Shown: positions 53,254 through 63,500 of the stretch, piece by piece
Layout: the number at the start of each line of letters is the position of its first letter
How positions within the stretch are numbered: position 1 is the first letter of the stretch
From: CAWCKS01 sp963763485
GTDB taxonomy: Bacteria > Pseudomonadota > Alphaproteobacteria > Rhizobiales > Xanthobacteraceae
Assembly: GCA_963763485.1 (NCBI GenBank)
Contig: CAVXOW010000003.1
Span: forward strand, 186,001 to 250,000
DNA: 64,000 bases
Direction of reading: 5' to 3'
Notes under the pieces: generated by a model
What the model was told of the DNA's origin: nothing
Database searches by the model: none
What the model saw: the letters and a program-made list of their open reading frames with translations, nothing else
Translations under genes and position numbers: made by a program

Positions 53254-53335
53254 GTAGGATGGGTTGAGCGCAGCGAAACCCATCAATGACGGTTCAAGCA
53301 GCGATGGGTTTCGCGAAGAGCTCAACCCATCCTAC
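53254..53335. repeat. 82-bp palindromic repeat between SDR genes
   Basis: GTAGGATGGGTTGAGC at the left and GCTCAACCCATCCTAC at the right are perfect complements, with inner GAAACCCATC and GATGGGTTTC arms. The whole can fold into a long imperfect hairpin and is of a type frequent in rhizobial intergenic regions. It lies between the two SDR genes. Confidence 0.85.
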
Positions 53336-53395
53336 GAGCTAAGCGAGATCGCTGACACAAGGCCGGCGATGACAAAATTTTCAAGGAGTGAAACC

Positions 53396-54196
53396 ATGCG
53401 CCTGAAAGACCGCGTCGCCATCGTCGTTGGATCCGGCCAAAGCCCGGGCGAGGGCATGGGCAACGGCCGCGCCACCGCACTCACCTTCGCGCGCGAGGGC
53501 GCCAAGGTGCTGTGCGTCGATCACAATCTCGGCTCGGCCGAAGAGACCGTCGGCATGATCCGCCAGAGCAAGGGCACGGCGGAAGCGTTCAAAGCCGACG
53601 TCACCAAGGCGGCCGACATCAAGGCGATGGTGGGCGACGCCATGAACCGCTGGGGCCGCATCGACATCCTGCACAACAATGTCGGCGTGTCGCTGTCGGG
53701 CGGCGATGCCGAGCTGCTCGACATTTCCGAAGAAGCCTTCGATCGCTGTGTCGCGATCAACCTGAAGAGCTGCATCCTCGCGGCGAAGCAGGTGATCCCG
53801 ATCATGCGCAAGCAGCAGAGCGGGGTGATCATCAACATCTCGTCGATGGCGGTGATCACGACATACCCTTATGTCGCCTACAAGGCGACGAAGGCGGCGA
53901 TGGTGGCCTTCACCGAGCAACTCGCCTACCAGAACGCCTCTTACGGCATTCGCGCCAATGTCATCCTTCCCGGGCTGATGAACACGCCGATGGCGGTCGA
54001 CACCCGCGCCCGCGAATTCGGCAAGACCCGCGCCGAGGTCGAGGCCGAGCGCGACTCCAAGGTGCCGCTGCGCAAGAAGATGGGGACCGGCTGGGACGTC
54101 GCCAACGCCGCGCTGTTCCTCGCCTCCGACGAGGCGAACTTCATCACCGGCGTGACGCTGCCGGTCGATGGCGGCGCCAGCGTGCGGCGCGGATAG
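53396..54196 (+). CDS. SDR family oxidoreductase
   Basis: A 266-residue dehydrogenase starting MRLKDRVAIVVGSGQSPGEG, with AAGGAG eight bases upstream. It has the extended cofactor loop G-S-G-Q-S-P-G-E-G-M-G-N-G, NNVGVSLSGG, catalytic NISSMAVIT and YVAYKATKAAMVAF. NAD(P) type and substrate are unknown. It is a paralogue of the preceding SDR and lies 40 bases before the VOC gene, one likely transcript. Confidence 0.92.
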   Translation: MRLKDRVAIVVGSGQSPGEGMGNGRATALTFAREGAKVLCVDHNLGSAEETVGMIRQSKGTAEAFKADVTKAADIKAMVGDAMNRWGRIDILHNNVGVSLSGGDAELLDISEEAFDRCVAINLKSCILAAKQVIPIMRKQQSGVIINISSMAVITTYPYVAYKATKAAMVAFTEQLAYQNASYGIRANVILPGLMNTPMAVDTRAREFGKTRAEVEAERDSKVPLRKKMGTGWDVANAALFLASDEANFITGVTLPVDGGASVRRG

Positions 54197-54236
54197 CGAC
54201 CAGCGCGATTTCGCTCGGCAACGAAAGGAATCTGCC

Positions 54237-54644
54237 ATGGTCAAGGTCAACGCGCTCGATCACTTCGTGCTCAACGTCCGCGATGTCGAGACCTCGGCGC
54301 GCTGGTATGAGCGCGTGCTCGGCATGGTGCGTGAGGAATTCGAGCCGGCGCCGGGGCGGCCGAAGCGCACGATGCTGAAGTTTGGCGCTCACAAAATCAA
54401 TGTGAGGCCGATCGCGACCAGCAAGGCCGAGTGGTTCACCGCGGACCACGAGACGCCGGGCAGCGAGGACCTGTGCTTTCTGACCACGGCTAGCCCCGAA
54501 GTCGTGGTTGCTCACCTCAAGGCCTGCGGCGTCAAGATCGAAGCAGGACCCGACAAGCGCGCCGGGGCACGCGGCACGTTGATATCGGTCTATTGCCGCG
54601 ATCCTGACGGCAGTCTGATCGAGATCTCGTCCTATCTCGCGTGA
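54237..54644 (+). CDS. VOC family protein (glyoxalase/extradiol-dioxygenase type)
   Basis: A 135-residue single-domain VOC protein. ALDHFVLNVRDVETSARWYERVLG carries a metal-binding histidine (the segment starts at residue 6); GSEDLCFLT and DPDGSLIEISSYLA the other ligands including the C-terminal Glu. AAAGGAA precedes the ATG. Typical annotation is glyoxalase or biphenyl-diol dioxygenase-like. It ends the SDR-SDR-VOC transcript. Confidence 0.88.
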   Translation: MVKVNALDHFVLNVRDVETSARWYERVLGMVREEFEPAPGRPKRTMLKFGAHKINVRPIATSKAEWFTADHETPGSEDLCFLTTASPEVVVAHLKACGVKIEAGPDKRAGARGTLISVYCRDPDGSLIEISSYLA

Positions 54645-54654
54645 GACCGGACGT

Positions 54655-54973
54655 TCAGCCCGCGTTCGGAGGCTCGCTCTCGCGCAGCTGCTTGCTGGTG
54701 ACCAAGCGCGCGCCGTTCAGGCGGCCACGGCGCCACACCCTGCGGCACAGCCGCACCACCTCGCCGCCTGAGGTCAACGATACCGCGAAGACTTCAGGCA
54801 CGGCGTGCGATCCGGCGTCGACACGCAAGCCGCTATCCGAAACATCGCAAATGATGCATTCAACTCACGGGGCGTCGGGCGCAGGGATGCAGGGATGCAG
54901 GGATAATGTAGCCGGGCCGATGGTAGTCGACCCGCCACTGCTTGCGATCACCGAGATCGCTGCGACTTCGCAC
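54655..54973 (-). pseudogene. PilZ-domain protein, broken by 8-bp tandem expansion and a stop
   Basis: From GTG 54973 the frame reads MRSRSDLGDRKQWRVDYHRP then GYIIPA, and then fails. The continuation (ECIICDVSDSGLRV to SKQLRESEPPNAG, ending at 54655) is in another frame and matches PilZ-type c-di-GMP-related proteins. Between them lie three tandem copies of GCAGGGAT (54881-54904); removing two copies restores the frame through PAPDAP. A TGA then remains one codon before V-E-C-I-I-C, where Trp would fit. Two lesions therefore inactivate the gene. No full PilZ R-x-x-x-R motif is preserved. Confidence 0.75.
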
Positions 54974-55268
54974 CTGAAACCCCCGTTAGGGCCAACCAAG
55001 CCTGTTCATGGCGGTATCCTGGTGCTTAGGTGTTAATATCTGTTTTCGGCAATCTCGGAGTTTCGGGGGTCAGCCCGAGGCTTTTGTGCGGGCAGGCCGC
55101 TTCGCGGCGCGGACACTATGAGGCCAGCCTTGCCGCGGTGGCGCAGGGCGTTGTGCCGGACCCCCGACGAGGAACTTCTTTCTGTTTTGAGGCTTGTAAG
55201 ATGGGAAGGCGCGGCCTGTCGTCAGGGAGACATGCCGCGGCGTCCTGCATTTGGACGAAGGACACCGC

Positions 55269-57626
55269 GTGAGCATTTACAAGAAGGACTCCGCAACTCT
55301 CCGCACTCCGACGAATGCCTTACCAGCCCGCGATGCAAACGACCGGTCGTCGATGCACAAGGCCGCGCGCGATGCCGTCAACGGTGGATGGCCCCGGGGC
55401 TTGCACCGGGACGACCTGCTGGCTGCGACCTTCGATCGCGCCGCGATCGGCATTGTCGAGGTCGATGGCGAGGGCCGCCTGCGGCGCGCCAACCGCCACA
55501 TCGCAGATCTGATAGGGTGCGCCCCGGAAGAATTGCTGGGTCGTTCGATCTTCGATCCCGAACTGACCGACGATCCTGTGCGCGACACCATCGAATTCCG
55601 CCGCCAGGTCACCGGCGAGATCGACAGCTATGAGATCGAGAAGCGATACAAGCGCAAGGACGGTACCAGCTTCTGGGCCGCGGTCACGTCGACCAGCGTC
55701 CGCGATCGCGAGGGCAATTTTCAGTACGCGGTGAGGATCCAGCAGGACATCACCGATCGCAAGCGCGCCGAAGAGCAACTGGCCCGGCGCATCGAGCAGC
55801 AAGCAGCACTCTATCAATTTACCGAACAGTTGCAGCGCGCGGGCGATTTCGACGCCGTTTATGATTCCGCGATGACGGCGATCCTGCGCGCCTTGAACTG
55901 TCAACGCGCCGCGATTCTTCTCTATGACGATTCGGGTGTGATGCGGTTCGTGGCCTGGCGCGGCCTGTCCGATGACTATCGGGCCGCGGTCGAGGGCCAC
56001 TCGCCGTGGCCGCACGATGCCGTTGATCCGCTGCCGGTCTGCGTGGCAAATGTCGAGCAATCCGACCTTGCCGACGATCTCAAGGCCACGGTGCGCGAGG
56101 AAGGCATCGGCGCCGTCGCCTTCGTTCCCCTCTGCGAGGCCGGCCGCCTGATCGGCAAGTTCATGGCCTACTATGATCGGCCGCACGCGTTCTCGCCGGA
56201 TGAGACTGAGGTTGCGCTTGCCCTTGCGCGGCATCTGAGCTTCGGCGTCGAGCAGGTGCGCGCCGCCGGCGCGGCGCCGCAGCTTGCGTCGATCGTGGAA
56301 TCTTCCGACGATGCCATCGTCTCCAAGAATCTGGACGGCATCATCACCAGCTGGAACGAAGGTGCGCGACGCCTGTTCGGCTACACGGCCGCGGAAGCGA
56401 TCGGTCAACCGGTCACGATGCTGATACCGGATGACCGGATCGACGAGGAGCCAGGGATTCTCGCACGCATTCGCGCCGGTGAACCTATGCATCATTATGA
56501 GACTGTCCGCCGGCGCAAGGACGGCAGCATGGTCGATATCTCGCTCTCCGTGTCGCCGATGCGCGACCGCTTCGGCTCTATCACCGGCGCCTCGAAGATC
56601 GCGCGCGACATCACCGAGCGCAAACGCTCGGAAGCGAGACTGCGCGACAGCGAACGGCAGCTGCAGCAATTGCTCGCCGCAATCCCGGCCGCGATCTACA
56701 CCACTGACGCGCAGGGCCGGGTGACCTATTTCAACCAGGCCGCGGTTGAGCTTGCGGGCCGCGAGCCGCAACTCGGGAGCGACGAGTGGTGCGTCACCTG
56801 GAAGCTGTATCGCCCCGATGGCACGCCGCTTCCCCATGACGAGTGTCCGATGGCGGTCGCGCTGAAAGAGGGCAGGGCGATCCGCAATGCGGAGGCTGTC
56901 GCCGAACGGCCTGACGGCACCCGCGTGCCGTTCATTCCCTATCCGACGCCGTTGCGCGACGGCGACGGCAACATTGTCGGCGCCATCAACATGCTGGTCG
57001 ATATCTCCGAACGGAAGCAGGCGGAGACGCAGCAACGAATTCTGCTGAATGAGCTCAATCATCGCGTCAAGAACAACATGCAAATGCTGTCGTCGCTGTT
57101 GTTTTCGGCGGTGCGCAAGACCACCAATCCCGAGGCGCTGCACGTCCTGAACGATGCGACGAGCCGCATCGCCGCCATGACCGCGGCCCAGCGCGTGCTC
57201 TACGGCACGATCGACGCCACACGGTTCGACGCCGAGGCGTTCGTCAACGCAGTGTGCCAGACCGTGCAGCAAACGCTGCCGCGTAACGTCGAGATCAGGT
57301 GTGAGGCCTCGGAAAGCGAGTTGCCGAACGATCTGGCGATGCCATTGGCGTTGATACTGAACGAGCTCCTGACCAACGCCGCCAAGCACGGGCTGAACGG
57401 TCGCGATGCCTGTGTCGTGCATGTCGCTCTCCTCAAGGCGGGCGACGCCTTTACCCTGTCCGTTGAAGACGACGGCCCAGGCTTCAGTCTGGACTCGGTC
57501 CGCAATCGTGCCTCCGGACTGCAACTGGTGCAGGGGTTGGCGCGGCAGTTGCGCGGGCGGTTCGAGGTGACGTCGCAGCCTTCAACCCGCTGCGTCGTGC
57601 ATTTCTCTGTTTCCAGTGCGGGGTAG
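55269..57626 (+). CDS. PAS-GAF-PAS-PAS sensor histidine kinase (HWE/HisKA_2 type)
   Basis: A 785-residue soluble kinase starting at GTG with AAGGA upstream. It has a PAS domain (about 57-170, with a PAC tail YAVRIQQDITDRKRAEE), GAF domain (about 185-330), two more PAS/PAC domains (about 345-460 and 470-580, each ending in ERK) and a HisKA_2 domain. The phospho-acceptor is His598 in LLNELNHRVKNNMQM; the ATP-binding domain has ILNELLTNAAKHG and DDGPGF. No membrane helix or HAMP, so it senses a cytoplasmic cue such as light, redox or a ligand. It is coupled to the response regulator 9 bases downstream. Confidence 0.93.
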   Translation: MSIYKKDSATLRTPTNALPARDANDRSSMHKAARDAVNGGWPRGLHRDDLLAATFDRAAIGIVEVDGEGRLRRANRHIADLIGCAPEELLGRSIFDPELTDDPVRDTIEFRRQVTGEIDSYEIEKRYKRKDGTSFWAAVTSTSVRDREGNFQYAVRIQQDITDRKRAEEQLARRIEQQAALYQFTEQLQRAGDFDAVYDSAMTAILRALNCQRAAILLYDDSGVMRFVAWRGLSDDYRAAVEGHSPWPHDAVDPLPVCVANVEQSDLADDLKATVREEGIGAVAFVPLCEAGRLIGKFMAYYDRPHAFSPDETEVALALARHLSFGVEQVRAAGAAPQLASIVESSDDAIVSKNLDGIITSWNEGARRLFGYTAAEAIGQPVTMLIPDDRIDEEPGILARIRAGEPMHHYETVRRRKDGSMVDISLSVSPMRDRFGSITGASKIARDITERKRSEARLRDSERQLQQLLAAIPAAIYTTDAQGRVTYFNQAAVELAGREPQLGSDEWCVTWKLYRPDGTPLPHDECPMAVALKEGRAIRNAEAVAERPDGTRVPFIPYPTPLRDGDGNIVGAINMLVDISERKQAETQQRILLNELNHRVKNNMQMLSSLLFSAVRKTTNPEALHVLNDATSRIAAMTAAQRVLYGTIDATRFDAEAFVNAVCQTVQQTLPRNVEIRCEASESELPNDLAMPLALILNELLTNAAKHGLNGRDACVVHVALLKAGDAFTLSVEDDGPGFSLDSVRNRASGLQLVQGLARQLRGRFEVTSQPSTRCVVHFSVSSAG

Positions 57627-57635
57627 GGCAGAGCA

Positions 57636-58103
57636 ATGGAGTTGATCGACCGCCACAATTTGCCCCCGACGCAGCCGTTCGCGGCTTTGGCCCGCGATGA
57701 CCAGTCCGGCATCGAGGGGAAGCCTCACCGAGATCCGCGGATTTTGGTGGTCGAGGACGATTTCCTGGTCGCGACCGAAATTGAGGTGGCGCTGCAAGCT
57801 GCCGGATTTGCAGTGGCGGGCGTGGCTGCCTCCGCCGATGAAGCCATCGCACTCGGCCAAACCACGACGCCCGATCTCGCGATCATCGACATTCGCCTGA
57901 ACGGTGTGCGCGACGGTGTCGATGCTGCCCTGGCCCTGTTCCGCGATCACGCGATCCCTTGCGTGTTTGCGACAGCTCATGCCGACGAGACGGTGCGGGC
58001 GCGCGCCGCACCAGCGTCTCCGCTTGGATGGCTGCAGAAGCCTTACACCATGCCGCTCCTGATCGAGACCGTGCGGCGCGCATTGGCGCAGACGCGTGGG
58101 TAG
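57636..58103 (+). CDS. Single-domain response regulator
   Basis: A 155-residue protein. A receiver domain follows a 35-residue N-terminal extension. ILVVEDDFLVATEIE holds the acidic pair, LAIIDIRL the phosphorylated Asp and LQKPYTMP the conserved Lys; VFATAHAD has the switch Thr/Ala region. No DNA-binding or enzymatic output domain is present, so it may act by protein interaction or as phosphate sink. It shares an operon with the HWE kinase. Confidence 0.9.
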   Translation: MELIDRHNLPPTQPFAALARDDQSGIEGKPHRDPRILVVEDDFLVATEIEVALQAAGFAVAGVAASADEAIALGQTTTPDLAIIDIRLNGVRDGVDAALALFRDHAIPCVFATAHADETVRARAAPASPLGWLQKPYTMPLLIETVRRALAQTRG

Positions 58104-58434
58104 CGCGGCGCCGCGGGAACACGCTCAAAAAAGATTTAATCGGCGGGGCGATCCTCGAGGCGAGCGTGGGAACCGGTGGAATCCCCCAACGATTCGCGGC
58201 CAATCAGGGGGAGACACCCTTGTTCGTGTAGGAATCTGTCCCGATCCGGAACAGTTTCGCATTCCCTAACAGGTTAATCGGTATTTTACTCGACCTTGCC
58301 TTAATGCTGCTCCGCAAATCGGCCAGAGGCTTAATTGGACCGTCTTGGGCCGGGGGCCGATGCGCCGATTTGCGTCGCGTGCACCCTCGCGTCGAGGGCG
58401 CAAGTGGGGATCAAGTTCTGGGCGCAAGGTGATG
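58104..58434. other. Gene-free interval upstream of the DUF2778 gene
   Basis: No frame is supported. A GGAAC is followed 16 bases later by CGAT at about 58168-58192; this loosely resembles an extracytoplasmic-function sigma EcfG promoter, whose -10 is CGTT, but the match is imperfect and it is not called. Confidence 0.4.
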
Positions 58435-59586
58435 ATGCTTAGTACGTCGCGTGTGTGTGAGTTATCGACTTACGACTTCAACTCCCGACCTCAAACCAGG
58501 AAGAACACGTTACAAAATCTGATCGGCGGCGCCGCGTTGATCTGGGTCGCGGGCGCCTGCAGTTGGACCGTGGTCTCGCACGTCAACGGACCTGCGGCGC
58601 CGACTGCACCGATCGCGCCGGCGAAGGTTGCCGTACGCAACGCGAATGCGCTGGTCGCTGCCGCGCACAATGAGTTTGCCTCGGCGCGCAGCGCGGTTGC
58701 CATCGCCGCGCAGCAGAAACTCGCCGCGGCACTCCGCCACGAGCCCGCCGCGCTGCAGGGCAAGCTCGCAAACTATGTCGCGCTGATCGACGATGCCGTG
58801 CTCGACGTGCGCGGCCCGCTTGCCATGCTCGGCGGCCGCCTGACGGACGACATCGCGCCGAAGTCCGACCGGCTGATGGTCGCGAGCGCCGATCCGCAAG
58901 CCATGCCGCAGAGCACGCTTGTGCCGTCCGCGCCGGCCACCAAGCAACTCACGCAGAGCATTCCGCTGCCGACGCCGAAGCCGGGTGACCTGCGCGCACG
59001 TCCCGACTCCAGGGAACAGCCGACCGCGACGCGATGGCGAGCAAGCCGGCGGCGCGTGCGATCGCCGCGGCGACCGCCAACGACGACCAGCCGTCAAGCA
59101 TCTTCAGCGGACTCAAGCACATCGCCTCGCTCGCCTTTGCGCCGTCCGACGGCGGACTCTCGCGGTGACAAGAAGACGACACTTGCCGCGCTGCGCGGCG
59201 AAGAAAGCGCGACCGCGGTTTATGACATCTCCGCTCACGTTGTTTACATGCCGGACGGCCGCAAGCTGGAGGCGCATTCGGGCTACGGCGAGTTCCTCGA
59301 CGATCCGAACTACGTTTCCAGGCGCATGCGCGGGGCAACGCCGCCGCACACCTACGATCTTTCGTTGCGCGAATCCCCGTTTCACGGCGTGCAGGCGATC
59401 CGCCTGACGCCGGTCGGCGGCGAGGAGGCGATCTTCGGCCGCGACGGGCTGCTCGCGCACACCTACATGCTCGGGCCGCGCGGCGACTTCAACGGTTGCG
59501 TCTCGTTCAGGGACTACGAGGCCTTCCTGAGCGCTTACCGCAACAACGAGGTCAAGCGCCTCGTCGTGGTGGCGAAGCTCGGCTGA
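58435..59586 (+). CDS. Tlde1-like L,D-transpeptidase (DUF2778), with a 130-base register slip
   Basis: A membrane-anchored protein of about 383 residues. The N-terminus has one hydrophobic segment (NLIGGAALIWVAGACSWTVV), then an Ala-rich linker, and the C-terminal domain has DUF2778 features: HTYDLSLRES, HGVQAIRLTP, and the catalytic GRDGLLAHTYMLGPRGDFNGCVSF (His and Cys). Such enzymes cross-link or cleave peptidoglycan, and one subgroup is secreted as type VI effectors. Between about 59020 and 59165 the frame reads arginine/serine-rich, while another frame encodes MASKPAARAIAAATAND to SDGGLSR; a missing base then an extra base would explain it. It may also be a non-effector housekeeping form. 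Confidence 0.8.
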   Translation: MLSTSRVCELSTYDFNSRPQTRKNTLQNLIGGAALIWVAGACSWTVVSHVNGPAAPTAPIAPAKVAVRNANALVAAAHNEFASARSAVAIAAQQKLAAALRHEPAALQGKLANYVALIDDAVLDVRGPLAMLGGRLTDDIAPKSDRLMVASADPQAMPQSTLVPSAPATKQLTQSIPLPTPKPGDLRARPDSREQPTATRWRASRRRVRSPRRPPTTTSRQASSADSSTSPRSPLRRPTADSRGDKKTTLAALRGEESATAVYDISAHVVYMPDGRKLEAHSGYGEFLDDPNYVSRRMRGATPPHTYDLSLRESPFHGVQAIRLTPVGGEEAIFGRDGLLAHTYMLGPRGDFNGCVSFRDYEAFLSAYRNNEVKRLVVVAKLG

Positions 59587-59684
59587 AGGGCTGACGGCTC
59601 TCAAGGCCATCTGGGTTCCGGATTGACGGCTCGACTCCCCTGCCGCACTGTTCGTGGAGAACAATAATCGCGGGGAGGCCTCTG

Positions 59685-60588
59685 ATGATCATTGATTCCC
59701 AGGTACACGCCTACGAGCGCAACAAGCCGAGCCGGCCGTGGGCGGCAACGCTGGCGGGTCCCGACGAGGTCACCGGCGACGACATGGTCAAGGCGATGGA
59801 TGAGGTCGGCGTCGATGGCGCGATCCTCGTCTCGCCATACACGAATGTACCAGTACGATCCGAGCTACGCGCTCGAGGTCTACGCCAAGCACCCGACGCG
59901 GTTCGGCCTGGTGCGGCCGTTCAATCCCGCCGATCCCGCGGTTGCCGACCAGATCGCCGACTGGAAAGCGAAGAAGGGCGCGGTCGGCACCGCATCATGA
60001 TGAACCGCGGCGTCTCGGAAGACCCTGATGATCCCGGCATCACGCGCATGCTGGCCGCGGCGGCGAAGCACTCGCTGCCGGTCAACATGCTGTGCTGGGG
60101 ACGGCTCGATCAGCTCGATGCGATCGCGGCGCGCAACCCGAACACGAAGATCGTGATCGATCATATCGGCCTGCATCAGCCGTTCGCGCCGCCGGCGCCC
60201 GCCGAGCCGTGGGCCGAACTGCCGAAGGTCTTGAAGCTCGCGCGCCATCCCAATGTGGTGATCAAGATCTCCGGCGCCTGCACGCTGTCGCACCAGAAAT
60301 TTCCCTATGACGACATCTGGGCGCCGCTGAAGCGCATCTTCGATGCCTACACGCTCGACCGCTGCCTGTGGGGCACCGACTGGACCCGCGCCACCGCGTT
60401 GCTGACCTACCAGCAGGGCGTCGACTCCTTCCCTAAGACCAAGCAGCTCACCGACAGCGACCGCGCCAGGCTGATGGGCGGCACGCTCGACCCGCGTCTA
60501 CAACTGGAAGCCGGGGACGGTTGACGCACTAGGGTACGTCGCTGGCGCCGCCGTCGGCGGCCCCGTCAGCCGGCGCACGCCGACATAG
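59685..60588 (+). pseudogene. Amidohydrolase (TIM-barrel) family protein, three frameshifts
   Basis: Homology blocks lie in alternating frames. Sense reading: MIIDSQVHAYERNKPSRPW (metal-binding His), ILVSPYT then MYQYDPSYALEVYAKHP to WKAKKGAVG (frame shifted), then RIMMNRGVSEDPDDPGIT, IVIDHIGLHQ and LWGTDWTRAT (catalytic Asp). The C-terminus RVYNWKPGTVDA is again shifted, ending by 60588. An extra A near 59847, one missing base near 59986 and an extra A near 60490 restore one frame. Members are metal-dependent hydrolases acting on lactones or decarboxylating acids. It is decayed or an assembly artefact. The 3' end overlaps the convergent RND gene. Confidence 0.85.
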
Positions 60589-63500
60589 AAGATCGGCGTG
60601 AACATCAGCCCGAACAGCGTCACGCCGAGCATGCCGAAGAACACGGCGATGCCGACGGCCTGGCGCATTTCCGAGCCGGCGCCCGACGAAATCACCAGCG
60701 GCAGCACGCCGAGAATGAAGGCGAACGACGTCATCAGGATCGGACGCAGGCGCAGGCGGCAGGCTTCGCGAATGGCGTCAAGCGTCGGCTTGCCTTCCAG
60801 CTCCATGTCGCGCGCGAACTCGACGATCAGGATCGCGTTCTTGGCGGCAAGACCGACCAGCACGACAAAGCCGATCTGGGTGAGGATGTTGATGTCGTTG
60901 CCCATGAGCCGCACGCCGATGGTGGCGGCGAGCAGGCACATCGGCACGATCAGGATGACCGCGAACGGCAACAGCCAGCTGCCGTATTGCGCTGATAGCA
61001 CGAGATAGACGAACAGCACGCAGATCGGGAAGATGTAGAGGCCGGTATTGCCCTGCGTCTCCTGCTGGTACGACAGGTCGGTCCATTCGAACGAGATGCC
61101 GTTCGGCAGGATTTGCTGCGACAGCCGCTGCATGGTGCCGAGTGCGGTTGCCGAGCTGACGCCGGGCAGGGTGTCGCCCTGCACTTCGGCTGCGGGGTAG
61201 AGGTTGTAGCGCGGCACCCGGTCCGGCCCCGGTGATCTCATCGAAGCTGACGAGGTTGCCGAGCAGCACCATGTCGCCCGCGGCGTTGCGGGTGCGCAGC
61301 CGCGCGAGATCGGCCGGATCCTTGCGGAACGGCAGGTCGGCTTGTGCGGTGACGTGATAAGTGCGGCCGATGATGTTGAAGTCGTTGACGTAGCTCGAGC
61401 CAAAGTAGGTCTGGATGGTGTTGTTGATGGCCTGGATCGGCACGCCGAGCTTTTGCGCCTTGATGCGGTCGATGTCGACGAACAGCTGCGGGGTGCCGAC
61501 CGAGAAGGTCGAGAATACCGAGGTCAGTCCCGGCGCGCGCCGCGCTGCGTTGACGAGTTCGTCCGTCGCCTGCGCGAGCAACTGGGTGCCGCGACCCTGA
61601 CGATCCTCGAGGCGCATGGCGAACCCGCCGCCGGTGCCGATGCCCGGCACCGCGGGCGGCGGAATCACCAGCACCACCGCGCCCTCGATCGCCGAAAGGC
61701 GCTTGCGCAGCTCCGCGGTGATGACGCCGGCGGTCAGGCCCTTCTTCGCGCGTACCGCGGGCTCGTCGAACACCGGGAACAACGCCGCCGTGTTGCTCGC
61801 GAGCGTGCGGGTCGCGCCGTTGAGCCCGGCAAAGGCCGGCACGCGCACGACGCCCGGCGTCTGCATCGCGATCGCTTCAACCTGGCGCACGACCTCGGTG
61901 GTGCGCGTAAGCGAGGCGGCACCGGGCAACTGCACGACGGCAATGACGTAGCCGCGATCCTGCGCCGGAATGAAGCCCTGTGGCGTGGTGTAGAGCAAAT
62001 AGCCGGCGGAGCCGATCAGCGCCACATAGACCAGCACCATCGCGATGCTGTGGCGGATCACGAAAGAGGCGGCGGCGCCGTAACCCAGCGACAGCCGTTC
62101 GAAGGCGCGGTTGAACAGGCCGGTAAAGCCGTTCCAGCCGCGCGCCAGAACGTTCCAGTTTGCTGGCTCCGATCGGTCGTGGTGCGGCACCAGGATCAGC
62201 GAAGCCAGCGCCGGCGACAGGGTGAGGGAGCAGAAGCAGGAAATTGCGGTGGCAACCGCAATGGTGATCGCGAACTGCTGGAAGAATTGGCCGGTGATCC
62301 CGGGCAGGAAGGCGGTCGGCACGAACACGGCGCAAAGCACCAGCGCGATCGACACCAGCGCGCTGCCGACCTCCTGCATCGTCTTGAGTGCCGCATCGCG
62401 GCGGCTCGAGCCCGCAGCGAGATGACGTTCGACGTTTTCCACCACAACAATGGCGTCGTCGACCACGATGCCGACCGCGAGCACGAGGCCGAACAAGGTC
62501 AGATTGTTAATGGAGAAGTTGAACGCCGCCATCGCCGCAAAGGTGCCGACCAGCGATACCGGAATGGCGAGGATCGGGATGACCGCGGGCCGCCAGCCCT
62601 GCAGGAACACCAGCACGACGATGACTACGAGGATCATCGCCTCGTAGATGGTCTTGACCAGCTCGCTGACGGACTGTGCGATGAACTCGGTCGGGTTGTA
62701 GCCGATGTTGTATTCGAGGCCTTTGGGGAAATCTGCGCTCAGTTGCTGCATCGTCGCCGCGATGCTCTTGGCAGTCGCCAGCGCATTCGAACCCGGCCGC
62801 TGCGAGATGCCGAGCCCCACGGCCGGCTTCTGCAACAGAAAACTGTTGGTGGTGTAGGACAGGGCGCCGAGCTCGATGCGGGCGACGTCGCGCAGATGCA
62901 CGACGCGGCCATCCGGGCCGGCCTTGATCAGGATGTCGCCGAATTGCGCAGTGTCTTTCAGCCGCCCCGTGAAGGTCAGGTTGATCTGAAAGGCGCGGTC
63001 GGCAATCGGCGGTTCGGCCAATTGCCCACCGGCGATCTGCTGGTTCTGCGCGCGGATCGCGGTAAGCACGTCGTCGGCGGTCAGCCCAAGCGAGGCGATG
63101 CGGTCGGGATCGAGCCACAGCCGCATCGAATAGTCGCGCGCGCCAAAGATCTGGATGTCGCCGACGCCGTCGAGGCGGAGCAGGCGATCGCGCACCTGCT
63201 GCAGCGCGTAGTTCGAGATGTAGAGCTGATCAAGGCTGTTGTCCGGCGACAGCATGAACACGACCATCAGGAGGTCGGGGACTGTTCTTGCGGGTGACCA
63301 CGCCGACCTGCTGCACCTCCTGGGGCAGGCGCGGCTGCGCGATAGCGACGCGGTTCTGGACCAGCACCTGGGCCTTGTCGAGGTCGGTGCCGAGCTTGAA
63401 GGTCACCGTGATGGTCAGGCGGCCGTCGGAGGTCGACTGGCTGTAGAGATACAGCATGTCCTCGACGCCATTGATCTCCTGCTCGATCGGGGTTGCGACA

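Noticed and set aside
55320..57524. 734-codon frame antisense to the histidine kinase
   Set aside because: Composition is that of an antisense shadow and no ribosome site or motif is present.
58160..58200. EcfG-type sigma promoter
   Set aside because: GGAAC is followed by CGAT and not the CGTT box, and no gene begins at the right distance.
61342..63297. 651-codon frame antisense to the RND pump
   Set aside because: Shadow of the RND coding sequence; the sense strand has unambiguous RND motifs.
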